Virus record (IMG/VR): IMGVR_UViG_3300042362_000293
Coordinates: 1 to 35,685 of that record
DNA: 35,685 bases
Source: a virus
Strand: one strand, 5' to 3'
The notes below the pieces were generated by a model. The model was not told the DNA's origin. It was given only the letters and a program-made list of their open reading frames with translations, and searched no databases. Of this stretch, positions 14,259 through 23,880 are shown piece after piece (position 1 is the stretch's first letter; each line of letters opens with the position of its first letter). A program made the translations under genes and the position numbers.

Positions 14259-14962
14259 TGAGAGATATTTACGATTTAGTACAAGACGAAATATTTAATA
14301 AAATCAATATTAATATTGAAGTTATTAATGCTAGTATATTGACTAATGGTGTTCAAATAGTGTCTTTTTGTTCAAATAAATGGCTTCGAGTGGGGCAATT
14401 TTTAACTGATTCAAACAATAAGCAATGGAAAATAATTCTAATCGATTCTAACGGAAATGTATCAATAAAAAAACCACAAGGCGCAACAGATGTTAAAAGC
14501 TTGGATGTTTTAAAGGTTATATCACCAAAATTTTTGTTTGGAACTCATATAAGTGCAAACAATGAATATACTTTAAAACAAAGAAAAACAAATGATTTAT
14601 TGCCTTTAATTTGGTTAGTTGAAAACATTAGGGAAAAGGAGTATGGTAGAGATTCAAGCATAGAAAGAGATTCAAATTTAAGATTCTTTTTTTTGGATGA
14701 TATTGATCCAAAAAATCAGCTTAATGAAGATTTTAGAAAAAATGCAGTAACTCCAATGTTAGCTTTAAAAGATGAATTTTTAAATGTAATTCAAAATAAT
14801 TCAATATTTGTGCCTTACACTAGCGTTGATATTAGAACTATCACACGTTTTGGAAATGAAAAAGAAAGCGGTGCTTTTGAGAATATTTTAAACGACAATC
14901 TTTCTGGAGTTGAATTAAATATTACTTTAAATGTTTACCGAAATAATAAATGTAATTGTTAA
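14258..14962 (+). CDS. Putative neck/head-closure protein, 234 residues
   Basis: Beta-rich N-terminal part (VQIVSFCSNKWLRVGQFLTD, KQWKIILIDSNGNVSIKKP) and a helical middle (LLPLIWLVENIREKEYGR). It ends in a Cys-containing NKCNC. Position after the adaptor and before the tail tube fits a stopper or tail-terminator protein; I do not recognise the sequence. Confidence 0.55.
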   Translation: MRDIYDLVQDEIFNKININIEVINASILTNGVQIVSFCSNKWLRVGQFLTDSNNKQWKIILIDSNGNVSIKKPQGATDVKSLDVLKVISPKFLFGTHISANNEYTLKQRKTNDLLPLIWLVENIREKEYGRDSSIERDSNLRFFFLDDIDPKNQLNEDFRKNAVTPMLALKDEFLNVIQNNSIFVPYTSVDIRTITRFGNEKESGAFENILNDNLSGVELNITLNVYRNNKCNC

Positions 14963-14983
14963 AAATTTAAAAAATAAAAAATT

Positions 14984-15892
14984 ATGTCATTAGGTTGTAA
15001 ATGTGATTTAGGTTTATCAAATACTGGTATGCCAAATTGTATCACTATTCAAAGTGTTACTTCAAAATTAATATTAGTACCTTTATTTAATAATTCAGGA
15101 AGTAAGAACTATCTTGGTCAAGGTTTCACGATTGATGAAAACACAATAACTGGTTTGTTAAACGCATCAGATGCTTCTCAAAGATGGTTTCCATTAGGAA
15201 CATTTGAAAACGTTACAATGGAAAAAGCTGAATCTTCTTTTGAGGAAGCACCTTCAGGTAAAAAAGTTTTCATTAAACAAGGAAAACGTTCTTTTGCAGG
15301 TGAACTTTGGTCTGCAACACCTACATTGTTAGGTAAAATTCAAGATAACAGATGTGTTGAGTTTGGTGTTTATATTGTTGATGTAAACGGAAACTTAATA
15401 GGTTCTTATGATAAAGAATACTCAAGATTATATCCAATTCCAGTGGATAACCAATCATTTGATGCTCGTTTGATGTATGCAACAGACACAACCGTTCAAA
15501 AAATAATGGTAGCATTTGACTTTGATAGATTATTTGATGAATCTACATTGTGGATGATAACTCCTGCTGATGCTGATAATTATAACTTTAACAACGTAGA
15601 AGGTTTGTTAGATGTTAATTTAACAAAAGTTTCAGCTACTCAAACTGCTGCCGTTCTTAAAGCTAATTTAGATTATGGAACTGGTAAAGAAGGAATCGGA
15701 GTTAAAGGTTTGGTTCAGGCTGATTTTAAACTGCAAATTGTTTCAACTGGTAACTTTATAACTTTAAGTTCAGTATCATCAGTTGACAACCAATATACAT
15801 TAACTTTCCCTTCTCAAACTGCAGGTGCGTTAGTAAATATTTCAGTTGCTAAAACTGGTTATATTGGATTAATAACTACTACATTGAACTAA
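14984..15892 (+). CDS. Putative tail tube protein with C-terminal Ig-like domain
   Basis: 302 residues. N-terminus has four cysteines (MSLGCKCDLGLSNTGMPNC). The core is beta-rich with GTFENVTMEKAESSFEEAPS and KVFIKQGKRSFAGELWSATP, resembling tail tube subunits. The last about 90 residues (VNLTKVSATQTAAVLKANLD to VNISVAKTGYIGLITTTLN) look like an Ig-like or fibronectin-like domain of the type often fused to tube proteins. It is closed by a strong terminator, as expected for an abundant product. Confidence 0.7.
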   Translation: MSLGCKCDLGLSNTGMPNCITIQSVTSKLILVPLFNNSGSKNYLGQGFTIDENTITGLLNASDASQRWFPLGTFENVTMEKAESSFEEAPSGKKVFIKQGKRSFAGELWSATPTLLGKIQDNRCVEFGVYIVDVNGNLIGSYDKEYSRLYPIPVDNQSFDARLMYATDTTVQKIMVAFDFDRLFDESTLWMITPADADNYNFNNVEGLLDVNLTKVSATQTAAVLKANLDYGTGKEGIGVKGLVQADFKLQIVSTGNFITLSSVSSVDNQYTLTFPSQTAGALVNISVAKTGYIGLITTTLN

Positions 15893-15917
15893 TCAATAGT
15901 AATAGTTATAATATTAG

Positions 15918-15944
15918 GGGAGATAGAAATATCTCCCTTTTTTT
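15918..15944 (+). terminator. Terminator after tail tube gene
   Basis: GGGAGATA (15918-15925) pairs with TATCTCCC (15930-15937) around a GAAA loop, followed by seven T residues. A promoter box follows at once. Confidence 0.9.
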
Positions 15945-15945
15945 A

Positions 15946-15953
15946 TACCTTTG
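15946..15953 (+). promoter_or_regulatory. Promoter -7 box (TACCTTTG), possible leaderless start
   Basis: TACCTTTG fits TAnnTTTG and lies only four bases before the ATG at 15958, so transcription would begin at or next to the start codon. A TTG/TTTG -33 element would overlap the terminator hairpin and is not evident. Confidence 0.45.
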
Positions 15954-15957
15954 TTTT

Positions 15958-16407
15958 ATGGTGAATTTCTTAGATACTGATTTGGGTAAAATAGCATTTA
16001 AAGCTAAAGCTTTAAATGATGCTAAAGCTTGGTATAGTGCATTAGATGAAGAAAGTAAATCATTTATTTTAGAATTAATAAAAAACGAACAATTATTAAA
16101 AGGTATTGATGCAAAAGGTAATACTATAGGAATTTATTCATATTGGACCGAAATAATAAGTGAAGGTAGAAAACAAGAAGGAGACCCATTTACATTGTAT
16201 GATACTGGAGCTTTTTATAATTCTTTAAGAATTATCATATCCGGATTATCATTTATAGTTGAAGGAAATGGACAAAAAGATGATAAAAACCTATTTACAG
16301 CTTATGGAGATGATATAGTAGGTTTAACTAATGAAAATTTAGAGAAATTAGCACAAGAATTATTACCCAAATACATAAACTATGTTAAAGAAATACTACA
16401 CGTTTGA
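15958..16407 (+). CDS. Tail completion or minor tail protein, 149 residues
   Basis: MVNFLDTDLGKIAFKAKALN, then FTLYDTGAFYNSLRIIISGL and DKNLFTAYGDDIVGLTNENL. The DTGxFYxSL and GDxIxGLTxE pattern occurs in small tail-region proteins of Bacteroidota phages, and DTG-x-SL is reminiscent of HK97 gp10-type proteins. It overlaps the next gene by 26 bases. Confidence 0.55.
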   Translation: MVNFLDTDLGKIAFKAKALNDAKAWYSALDEESKSFILELIKNEQLLKGIDAKGNTIGIYSYWTEIISEGRKQEGDPFTLYDTGAFYNSLRIIISGLSFIVEGNGQKDDKNLFTAYGDDIVGLTNENLEKLAQELLPKYINYVKEILHV

Positions 16408-16837
16408 TGATATTCCACTTTATAACTGGATAAAATGCACTCAAGGAAATTTTGAGTATGTTTTATTGGTCCAGAAAGAAATTGATTTAAAGGAGTGCGA
16501 ACAACAATTTAATTCAATTTTTGATGAATATATTAAAAATAATGGTTTGTCAAAAACATACATTAAACTTTTAGAATTAGTAAAAAAGAAAGCATTACTA
16601 GAAGTTGATTTTGTAATCACACAAGATGAATTTTTATTAACCAAAATCGAAGTTTGTAAGGCAGATATCGAATCAATGAAAAAAAGCCAAGAAAGGGGGA
16701 TTAGCATTCAAGAAACTTTGGTTATTTTATCAAAATACATGGGATATAGGTTAGATTGGAAAGTAATCACAAAAAATGAATATGATATGATTTTACAACA
16801 ATATTCAAATAACAATAAACCGCAACAAAATGGCTAA
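16382..16837 (+). CDS. Putative tail assembly chaperone, 151 residues
   Basis: Located directly before the tape measure gene, the usual place of the tail assembly chaperone. It is helical (EIDLKECEQQFNSIFDEYIK, ADIESMKKSQERGISIQETL, VILSKYMGYRLDW), and its end overlaps the tape measure start by eight bases. Assignment rests on position, size and helical content; no motif is diagnostic and no frameshift site is evident. Confidence 0.5.
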   Translation: MLKKYYTFDDIPLYNWIKCTQGNFEYVLLVQKEIDLKECEQQFNSIFDEYIKNNGLSKTYIKLLELVKKKALLEVDFVITQDEFLLTKIEVCKADIESMKKSQERGISIQETLVILSKYMGYRLDWKVITKNEYDMILQQYSNNNKPQQNG

Positions 16838-19703
16838 ACAAGTTAAATCGGTTGATGTAATCGAACAAAATATATTCGCGAACACTATTAAAAGTGCTGA
16901 TGATTTAATTAGTAAGTTGACCGCATTAAACACGGAGTTTAAAGTTGTTGCAGAAACTACCAAAGAAGTAATTAAAGCAGGCAAATTTGATAGTGTTAAA
17001 AGTTTAAACGACTTTAACAAAGCCACTGAAAACGCTACCAAATTACTTCAGAAACAACTCCAGGTTCAAAATGAGTTAAACAAAGCATCAAAATTAAAAG
17101 CTGAGATTGAAGATAAACAAGCAGCAACAACGCTTAAAAATGAAAAAATTGAAAGCGAAAGATTAAAACGTACCATTCAGCAAACAAAAGAAACTGAAAG
17201 ATTAACAAAAGCAACCGAACGAGAAACACAAAAACAGACAGCGTTATCTTCTGCTTATGGTAGAGTTAATAAAATGCTTAATGGTTTACGATCGGAGTAT
17301 CGAGATTTAGCAATTAGAAAAGAATTAGGTGCGAAATTAACCGAGAAAGAAGAGTTTAGATATACCAATTTAGAGAAACGTATTCAAACTTTTGATAAAG
17401 CATTAAAGAGTGTTGATGCTTCAATGGGTATGCATCAACGTAATGTAGGTAATTATAAAAGTGGGTTTGATGGATTAGGAATGTCCATAAATCAATTGAC
17501 GCGTGAAATGCCTGCATTTAGTAACTCTTTACAAACAGGTTTTATGGCTATCTCGAATAACTTACCTATGTTATTTGATGAATTGCAAAAAATTAAAAAG
17601 GCAAATGTAGAATTAGCAGCAACAGGGCAACCAACAACAAGTGTATTTAAACAATTAGCAAGTTCAATTTTTAGTTTTCAAACCTTATTGAGTGTAGGTG
17701 TTACCTTACTTACAATTTATGGAGCTAAAATAATTGACTGGGTAAGTAATGCTTTAAATCCTGCTAATAAAGAATTAGAAAAATTAAACGAAAGACAGAA
17801 GAAACAACGTGAATATGTAGGTCAAGAAAGTGCCGAATATATAGGGTTGATTATGGCATTAAAACAGACAAATGCTCAAAGTAAAGAGCGTGCAAAATTG
17901 ATAAAAGAAATAAATGATAAATTCAATGTCCACATAAAAAATATGAAGGATGAAAAGGAATTTCAAAAACAAATTAATAATGAAGTAAAAGATTATATTG
18001 AATATAAAAAATCTGAATATAGAATCAAGGCTAATGAAGAATTAATTGCATTAAACCTGGCAAAGCAAGCGAAACTAACAAAGGAGTTAAATGATTTGCA
18101 AAAACAATCAAAAGATAGTAGAGATGAACAATTGCAAGCGGAATTAAGATATAGAGTCAGAGTAAAACAATTACAGGACCAAGGAGTAAGAGATTTTAAT
18201 TTATCACAAGTAGCCGATCAAGTTGGTTACGGAAAATTTTTAGAATTAGATAGGCAAATCAATTCTGTGAAACGCGAATTAGAAGAAGCAAATAAAAGAT
18301 TAAATTCTTATGGTTTTGCAATTGGTAAAGCAAAACAATGGACAGATAAATACAATGATTCAAAAGAAACTGAAAGAGATACGCAAAAACAAATAAATGA
18401 ATACGCTACTAAATATTTTGAGATTCTCGCTAAAATTACTGCATTAGAAGAACAACGAAAAGTTGGAAAACAACAATCTGAATTAGATAAAGAAGTTCAA
18501 AAACAATTAAAAAACATTCAAACTACTGGAGATGGTGAAATTGCCGAAACGTATAGGATTTTAACAGAGCAAAACAGATTAAGACAAGAAGCTAGACAAA
18601 CGGATTATGAAGCAAGCAAAAAGGCACGAGAAGAAGATTATAATCGTAAAATACGTGAAATAAATAAAGATTTAAAAACACTTAAAAAAGCGGGTAAAGA
18701 AGATACAGATGCCTACAAACAATTGCAGGAAAATAAGAAAGCAATCAAAAAAGAATTTGATGCGCAAAACAAACTTTTATCTTTAGAAAATGAAGATGCA
18801 ATGAAAAAGATTACAGAAGATAGTTTAAAAGAATTGGAAGCAATTAATAAAACGTATTATGATGCTATTTCTAAATATAGAGAACAAGAAGATGAAGATG
18901 AAAAATTAAAAGCAGAAAAAAAATTACAACAACAAAAAGACATTTTTAAGCAATTGGATGAATTAGCAAAATTTTCAGCAGATTATTTTATCAAACAATC
19001 AGAGCGGAAAATATCAATGATAGATAAGCAAATTGATGCTATGCAAAAACAAAATGATTATATGCAACAATTAGCTGCTAATGGCAATATAACAGCTCAA
19101 CAATCTTTAGCTTATAACAATAAATTAATTATTGATGCAAATAAAGAAAAAGCAAAAGAACTTAAGAAACAAGAAAGAATAAAGATAGCAATGACTGTTT
19201 TTGATGCTTATAATTCTAATCTGCAAAATAAAGAGGTTGGAGGTAAAAACGCTTTAGTAAAAACGATTACAGACGTATCATTGCTAACCGCTTTTGTTAA
19301 CTCGCTTCCTTCATTTATGGATGGTACAGAAGATACTGGAAAAAATGGGAAAGGAATTGATGGAAAAGGTGGATTTCATGCTATTTTACATCCTAATGAA
19401 CGTGTAATTCCAAAAGAATTAAATAGTAAAATGGGTGGAATTTCAAACTTTGAATTATCTACAATAGCGGAGGATTATTTACGTGGAAATATCATTAATA
19501 AATATGATACAGCTATAAATACTAATTGGAATGCAAATTTATTAGTTAGTGAAATTCGCGATCTAAAAAACATTATTCAAAATAAACCAGAAACTAATAT
19601 TGAAATGGGTGAAATTGTTGGTGGAGTAATGAAAATTGTTGAATCTACAAGAGTAAACAATACAACGATAAGAAATATTCATAGATTTAATAAGAAAATA
19701 TGA
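16830..19703 (+). CDS. Tail tape measure protein
   Basis: 957 residues that set tail length and later help DNA entry. Long coiled-coil stretches (residues 60-200 and 440-760, rich in K, E and Q), a hydrophobic segment FQTLLSVGVTLLTIYGAKII near 285-305, then NPANKELEKLNERQKKQREY. Near the end GKGIDGKGGFHAILHPNERV (about 845-865) is the glycine-rich segment with IPKEL typical of tape measure C-termini. By the common rule of about 0.15 nm per residue the tail would be near 140 nm (estimate). Confidence 0.9.
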   Translation: MAKQVKSVDVIEQNIFANTIKSADDLISKLTALNTEFKVVAETTKEVIKAGKFDSVKSLNDFNKATENATKLLQKQLQVQNELNKASKLKAEIEDKQAATTLKNEKIESERLKRTIQQTKETERLTKATERETQKQTALSSAYGRVNKMLNGLRSEYRDLAIRKELGAKLTEKEEFRYTNLEKRIQTFDKALKSVDASMGMHQRNVGNYKSGFDGLGMSINQLTREMPAFSNSLQTGFMAISNNLPMLFDELQKIKKANVELAATGQPTTSVFKQLASSIFSFQTLLSVGVTLLTIYGAKIIDWVSNALNPANKELEKLNERQKKQREYVGQESAEYIGLIMALKQTNAQSKERAKLIKEINDKFNVHIKNMKDEKEFQKQINNEVKDYIEYKKSEYRIKANEELIALNLAKQAKLTKELNDLQKQSKDSRDEQLQAELRYRVRVKQLQDQGVRDFNLSQVADQVGYGKFLELDRQINSVKRELEEANKRLNSYGFAIGKAKQWTDKYNDSKETERDTQKQINEYATKYFEILAKITALEEQRKVGKQQSELDKEVQKQLKNIQTTGDGEIAETYRILTEQNRLRQEARQTDYEASKKAREEDYNRKIREINKDLKTLKKAGKEDTDAYKQLQENKKAIKKEFDAQNKLLSLENEDAMKKITEDSLKELEAINKTYYDAISKYREQEDEDEKLKAEKKLQQQKDIFKQLDELAKFSADYFIKQSERKISMIDKQIDAMQKQNDYMQQLAANGNITAQQSLAYNNKLIIDANKEKAKELKKQERIKIAMTVFDAYNSNLQNKEVGGKNALVKTITDVSLLTAFVNSLPSFMDGTEDTGKNGKGIDGKGGFHAILHPNERVIPKELNSKMGGISNFELSTIAEDYLRGNIINKYDTAINTNWNANLLVSEIRDLKNIIQNKPETNIEMGEIVGGVMKIVESTRVNNTTIRNIHRFNKKI

Positions 19704-21373
19704 AGCACTTTTTAAAAGGAAAAGAAGTTACACCGAGAAACTTAGAAGATATAGGAATCTCGGTGGACTTCTCTAAAGATGTTCAGCAGGAAGCTTTAAA
19801 CATAGATAATGTAATTATACCGATGCAAGGTAAAAGTATTGTTATGGAGCATTTAAACACAATTGGTTTATCTGAAGGAATACCATATGAAATTCAATTT
19901 GGCAATAAAAAGCTACCTTATTACGTAGATTTATTAGATAATTTAAAGATAAGAACTAATGAAGTAGAATTGAAAATAAAACAAAGATATGCACATGATA
20001 ACTTTATTGAAAATGCAAATGGTTTAACTTTTGATTATTTAAATAGTATTAAAGCATTAAGAACTTATGATTTAAAATATAGAATTATTCAATCTGAACC
20101 TTTATTTAAATCATTAGTAATTGCTACTACAATTTATGCAGTTTCTAGGAGTATTCAAGACCAAATAAGAGAATTAGCTAAAACTTCAAAAGAATTTGCT
20201 TCGGTAGTTGCATATGGTTTATCTGCAGCAGGAAAAATTATAGAAGCTGGAATACAATTAGGTATTCAGATAGCTTATTTAGGTGTTTTAGTTTATCAAG
20301 TCAAAAAACTTGCTGCTGATTTACGCGAATTAATGTTTCCAAAAACTAGAATATACAAAGCTTGTAAAGTAATCGACTTACTAAAAGATGGATGTTCACA
20401 TTTAGGATATACTTTTAAATCTACAATTTTAGAAGGTGAGTATAAAAATTTAGCGGTTGTATCAATAGCTCAAAATAGAGCTAAAAAGGGAATTTTAGAT
20501 TATTTAGAATCTGAATTAAATTTTGCTTTTAACACAGGTTATCCTACAGCAAATGACACTACACCAACATTAGGTGTTTTAATTAAAGCGATGCAAACTA
20601 TGTTCAATGCAAAAATAAAAGTAAGAAATGGTATTGTAGAATTAGAAAGGTGGGATTATTGGGTTGATCAAGCACAAGGAAGCATAAGAGTAGCCTTACC
20701 GGTGCAAACAGATGCTTCAGATGAATACGAAATAGATACAGGTAGAATTTTTAAAAGATACTTAATCCAATATCAAACAGATTATTCCGATTTAACAACA
20801 TTAGATAATTACGCTGATACAGTTAGTGAATATTCATCGGAAAGAAAGCAAGTTATAAATCAAGATTTAAATGTATTAAAAGGTTTAACCGATGCAAATA
20901 TTCCATTTGCAAAAGCAAAAAGAAAAACATTTATCAATTGGATAGAAACACAATTTATTAACTGTCTTAAAGTAATTGATAATGCTTTCGGTTCTAATTA
21001 TGCTAATCAACAATCTCCATTTGGAATAATGGAAGTAACAAATCAATATTTTGCTATAACTAAATTAGTATTGATTGATGGTGGTGGCAAAATGTTTTCT
21101 AATGAAAAAATGGCACCTACTTATTTATGGGATAAATTTCATTCTGTGAATGATCCAAATTTATATTCATGGATAATTAGAAGAAAAGTTCCAACTGCTA
21201 TGACTGAGAATGAGTTTTTGCAATTATTAGACAATAATTACGCTCAAATAAACGGAACTCAATGTGAGATTATTAATCTAGAATTTTTGCCAATGCAAAA
21301 CAAAGCTTTTATTGACTATAAACAAAAAACTAAACTATATAAGCAGAATGTATTTATTCAAAAAATTTATTGA
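19700..21373 (+). CDS. Tail-tip protein, 557 residues
   Basis: Starts MKHFLKGKEVTPRNLEDIGI and overlaps the tape measure stop by four bases. Two hydrophobic or alanine-rich helices (residues 135-160 and 175-200, e.g. IIEAGIQLGIQIAYLGVLVY) interrupt beta-rich parts such as YYVDLLDNLKIRTNEVELKI. Proteins in this location form the distal tail or hub in siphoviruses, and this style (VDFSKD, later IEFLPMQNK) is common in Bacteroidota phages. Specific role inferred from position. Confidence 0.6.
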   Translation: MKHFLKGKEVTPRNLEDIGISVDFSKDVQQEALNIDNVIIPMQGKSIVMEHLNTIGLSEGIPYEIQFGNKKLPYYVDLLDNLKIRTNEVELKIKQRYAHDNFIENANGLTFDYLNSIKALRTYDLKYRIIQSEPLFKSLVIATTIYAVSRSIQDQIRELAKTSKEFASVVAYGLSAAGKIIEAGIQLGIQIAYLGVLVYQVKKLAADLRELMFPKTRIYKACKVIDLLKDGCSHLGYTFKSTILEGEYKNLAVVSIAQNRAKKGILDYLESELNFAFNTGYPTANDTTPTLGVLIKAMQTMFNAKIKVRNGIVELERWDYWVDQAQGSIRVALPVQTDASDEYEIDTGRIFKRYLIQYQTDYSDLTTLDNYADTVSEYSSERKQVINQDLNVLKGLTDANIPFAKAKRKTFINWIETQFINCLKVIDNAFGSNYANQQSPFGIMEVTNQYFAITKLVLIDGGGKMFSNEKMAPTYLWDKFHSVNDPNLYSWIIRRKVPTAMTENEFLQLLDNNYAQINGTQCEIINLEFLPMQNKAFIDYKQKTKLYKQNVFIQKIY

Positions 21374-21385
21374 TAATTTTACGAT

Positions 21386-21580
21386 ATGAATCCTTTTGAA
21401 CAATTTATTGAAAATCTAATTGGAGAAACTGAAAAAGCAATTTTAAGTTTATCAAATATTGAAGGTGATGAAAAAGGAAAATCTTTATTATTAGAAGTTC
21501 AAAATGCTTTAAAATCAAATGATATTGATAAACTAAATGAAATCATAAAAGAAAATGGCGATAAACTTAGTACAAAGTAG
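21386..21580 (+). CDS. Small tail-region protein, 64 residues
   Basis: Acidic helical protein (MNPFEQFIENLIGETEKAIL, then LSLSNIEGDEKGKSLLLEVQ). It overlaps the next gene by 26 bases, suggesting coupled expression. No family recognised. Confidence 0.55.
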   Translation: MNPFEQFIENLIGETEKAILSLSNIEGDEKGKSLLLEVQNALKSNDIDKLNEIIKENGDKLSTK

Positions 21581-23879
21581 CTTTGAGGATATTTACGGAA
21601 ATGTAACAAGCCAATTTAAAGCAAATGCAGGTGATAAAATAAAAGTAAAGCATTTGTACGAAATGGAAATAGGTTTTGTATCTACAAATACAAATGCTAT
21701 TGAAATAAATAAATTATTATCACAAGTATCTCGCACAAGTGGTTCTTTTTTAGATGATGGTTTTTATGCAGGGCAAACCTATAATATGTATGAAATTAAT
21801 GAAAACAATAATATTCATGCTTCGTATTCAGGTACTATAACTTCTGTTTCAGATAGTTTTTTTACTGCTACAAACTTGCCTAATATAAACGATTACAATA
21901 GTATTGCTACTGGACATATTATTGTAATTTTAGCTTTGGACACTTTTAAATCAATTGAATTTGCTTTTAATTTTGTTGACAATGAAAGCCCAACACCAAG
22001 TTTAGGTTCAGTCATTGATGGTGAAACAAGTAAATTTTCAGCAATAAACATAGATGCTTTAGCAGTAAATTCATCTTTACCATTAGTTCAAAATGGTAAA
22101 AAATCAGGTCAATTTTCTGTAACAAACGCAATAATAAAAAGAGTAGCCGACACTACTAACCCATATACTGCATTTACTTCAACAAGAAGAAATTATGAGG
22201 TGTCATTTGAACTTATAATGCCTTCAATGTTTAGTGAAAATAGCTTTATTGGACAAAATTGTTTAAAGTATTATTCGCTTGCTCAGTTTAAAGTAATTCC
22301 TACTGCTTATTTTGCATCTACAAAGGTTGAATACAATACAACTGCTAATACTGGTTTATGGAACGAAGGTTTTAACACAGAACAAGCAAATAGCCCTACT
22401 AATACTACAATAAGTCAGATATTTTTTAACACTTCAAACACATTAAATTTTATTGTTACTTGTCCTACTTCTCTTGGTATTACACAATTAGAATTAGGTG
22501 CAATGTACTATACGATTGATGAAGATTACAACAAGAACAAAGATGAATCTCAAAATGAGTTGTTACCATTTGTAAAAACTGGTTTAATTGGAGTTTCAAA
22601 CATAGGAGATGATTGGACTGCTTCTGCATACCCTTTTAATATTACTTTAAGTAATTTTTCATTTAACGATGCAGGTGGAACAAGAACATTTTCTATTGAG
22701 ATTATTTTAAACCCATTATACCCTAATCCTGCAAATTTTGGAAAATTTATTGAGGAAAGAGGTGAGTTAGAAAGAAAATTTTTGTTGTGGTGTAAAGTTG
22801 GAAATACTAACAGATTAATCTTTAGTAACAATTTAGAGTTTGAACAACCAGTAGGTTTACCAATTAATATTTTAAGTTCAAATTTTATAAATCATGATAA
22901 CAATATAGATTATAAGCAAATCACAAATTTAAACACTTCAGGTAATGATGATTTTAATTTAGAAGATGATATTGCTTATATTGCTGAATTTGCTTTGTTT
23001 TCAACGGAAGTAAATACTTCTATTTCTGCTAAAGTTGTTGTTAAAAATTTAGATGATGATTCAGAATTTGTATTAGACAAAGTGAGTTTTGATTTAACAA
23101 ATGTTGATTTGCAATATTTTATTAATCAAACTATTCCAGTATCAAATAATTTACCTGATTCATCTAATAAAAAAGAAGCGTTTTTGATTGTTAGAAGTGC
23201 TTTGTCAGAAGATGAAATGGAAGTAAGGTTGTATTACCCATTCTTAATTGATTGGAGATATTGGGAAGAAATAATTTCAACACACCCATTTTTTGTTTCT
23301 CAAAATCTAAACAATTCTAATTGGTTAAACTACAATGATTTACCATTTAAAATCTATGTAAAGATTGAGAAATTAAGAGATGGTGTTGTTGATTATTATT
23401 ATGAAGCTTTAAATTTCTTAGATTACGATGATTGGAATGGAACATCTACAATAGAATTGTTTGATACTACTGAAACAACTCAATATAATACATTGCCTGA
23501 AAGTCAAACAATACTAATTAAGGCTACACACGTATTTCCATCTAATTATTCAGGTTTTCCGTGGGGTATGATAACCATTGAGCCAAAAGAAAGTTCACCA
23601 AGATATATTTTATCAACTGAAATTGATAGAACTCAACCTGAAAACCCTTTGATTGGTATATCTAATTTTAAAAGATGTGATATAGAATTTGCTTCAGCTA
23701 ACACAATAATTCTAAGGTGTTATGTTAATACAAATTTATTGAGTGCAAGTAATTTTTGTATAACTTCGAAAATTAGTGAAGATGGACAGGATAATAATCA
23801 TCCGGAACAAAATAAAATAACTGAAGACAATCAGGATAAAATAACTGAAGATGCGTTAAACTATAAAATAATAGAATAA
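21555..23879 (+). CDS. Large tail protein, probable baseplate component, 774 residues
   Basis: Beta-rich throughout, with no coiled coil: MAINLVQSSFEDIYGNVTSQ, many Asn/Ser/Thr-rich strands, and an acidic end with an imperfect repeat (KISEDGQDN, KITEDNQDK, KITEDALN). Position between tail-tip and fibre genes suggests a baseplate or fibre-attachment protein; its acidic repeats may dock the fibre. The start ATG at 21555 lies inside the previous gene; no alternative is obviously better. Confidence 0.6.
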   Translation: MAINLVQSSFEDIYGNVTSQFKANAGDKIKVKHLYEMEIGFVSTNTNAIEINKLLSQVSRTSGSFLDDGFYAGQTYNMYEINENNNIHASYSGTITSVSDSFFTATNLPNINDYNSIATGHIIVILALDTFKSIEFAFNFVDNESPTPSLGSVIDGETSKFSAINIDALAVNSSLPLVQNGKKSGQFSVTNAIIKRVADTTNPYTAFTSTRRNYEVSFELIMPSMFSENSFIGQNCLKYYSLAQFKVIPTAYFASTKVEYNTTANTGLWNEGFNTEQANSPTNTTISQIFFNTSNTLNFIVTCPTSLGITQLELGAMYYTIDEDYNKNKDESQNELLPFVKTGLIGVSNIGDDWTASAYPFNITLSNFSFNDAGGTRTFSIEIILNPLYPNPANFGKFIEERGELERKFLLWCKVGNTNRLIFSNNLEFEQPVGLPINILSSNFINHDNNIDYKQITNLNTSGNDDFNLEDDIAYIAEFALFSTEVNTSISAKVVVKNLDDDSEFVLDKVSFDLTNVDLQYFINQTIPVSNNLPDSSNKKEAFLIVRSALSEDEMEVRLYYPFLIDWRYWEEIISTHPFFVSQNLNNSNWLNYNDLPFKIYVKIEKLRDGVVDYYYEALNFLDYDDWNGTSTIELFDTTETTQYNTLPESQTILIKATHVFPSNYSGFPWGMITIEPKESSPRYILSTEIDRTQPENPLIGISNFKRCDIEFASANTIILRCYVNTNLLSASNFCITSKISEDGQDNNHPEQNKITEDNQDKITEDALNYKIIE

Positions 23880-23880
23880 A

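Noticed and set aside
16360-16407. Programmed frameshift joining 15958-16407 and 16382-16837 as a G/GT-type tail chaperone
   Set aside because: CCCAAAT at 16366 is out of register for a -1 slip, and the second gene is in the wrong relative frame for -1. It also has its own ATG.
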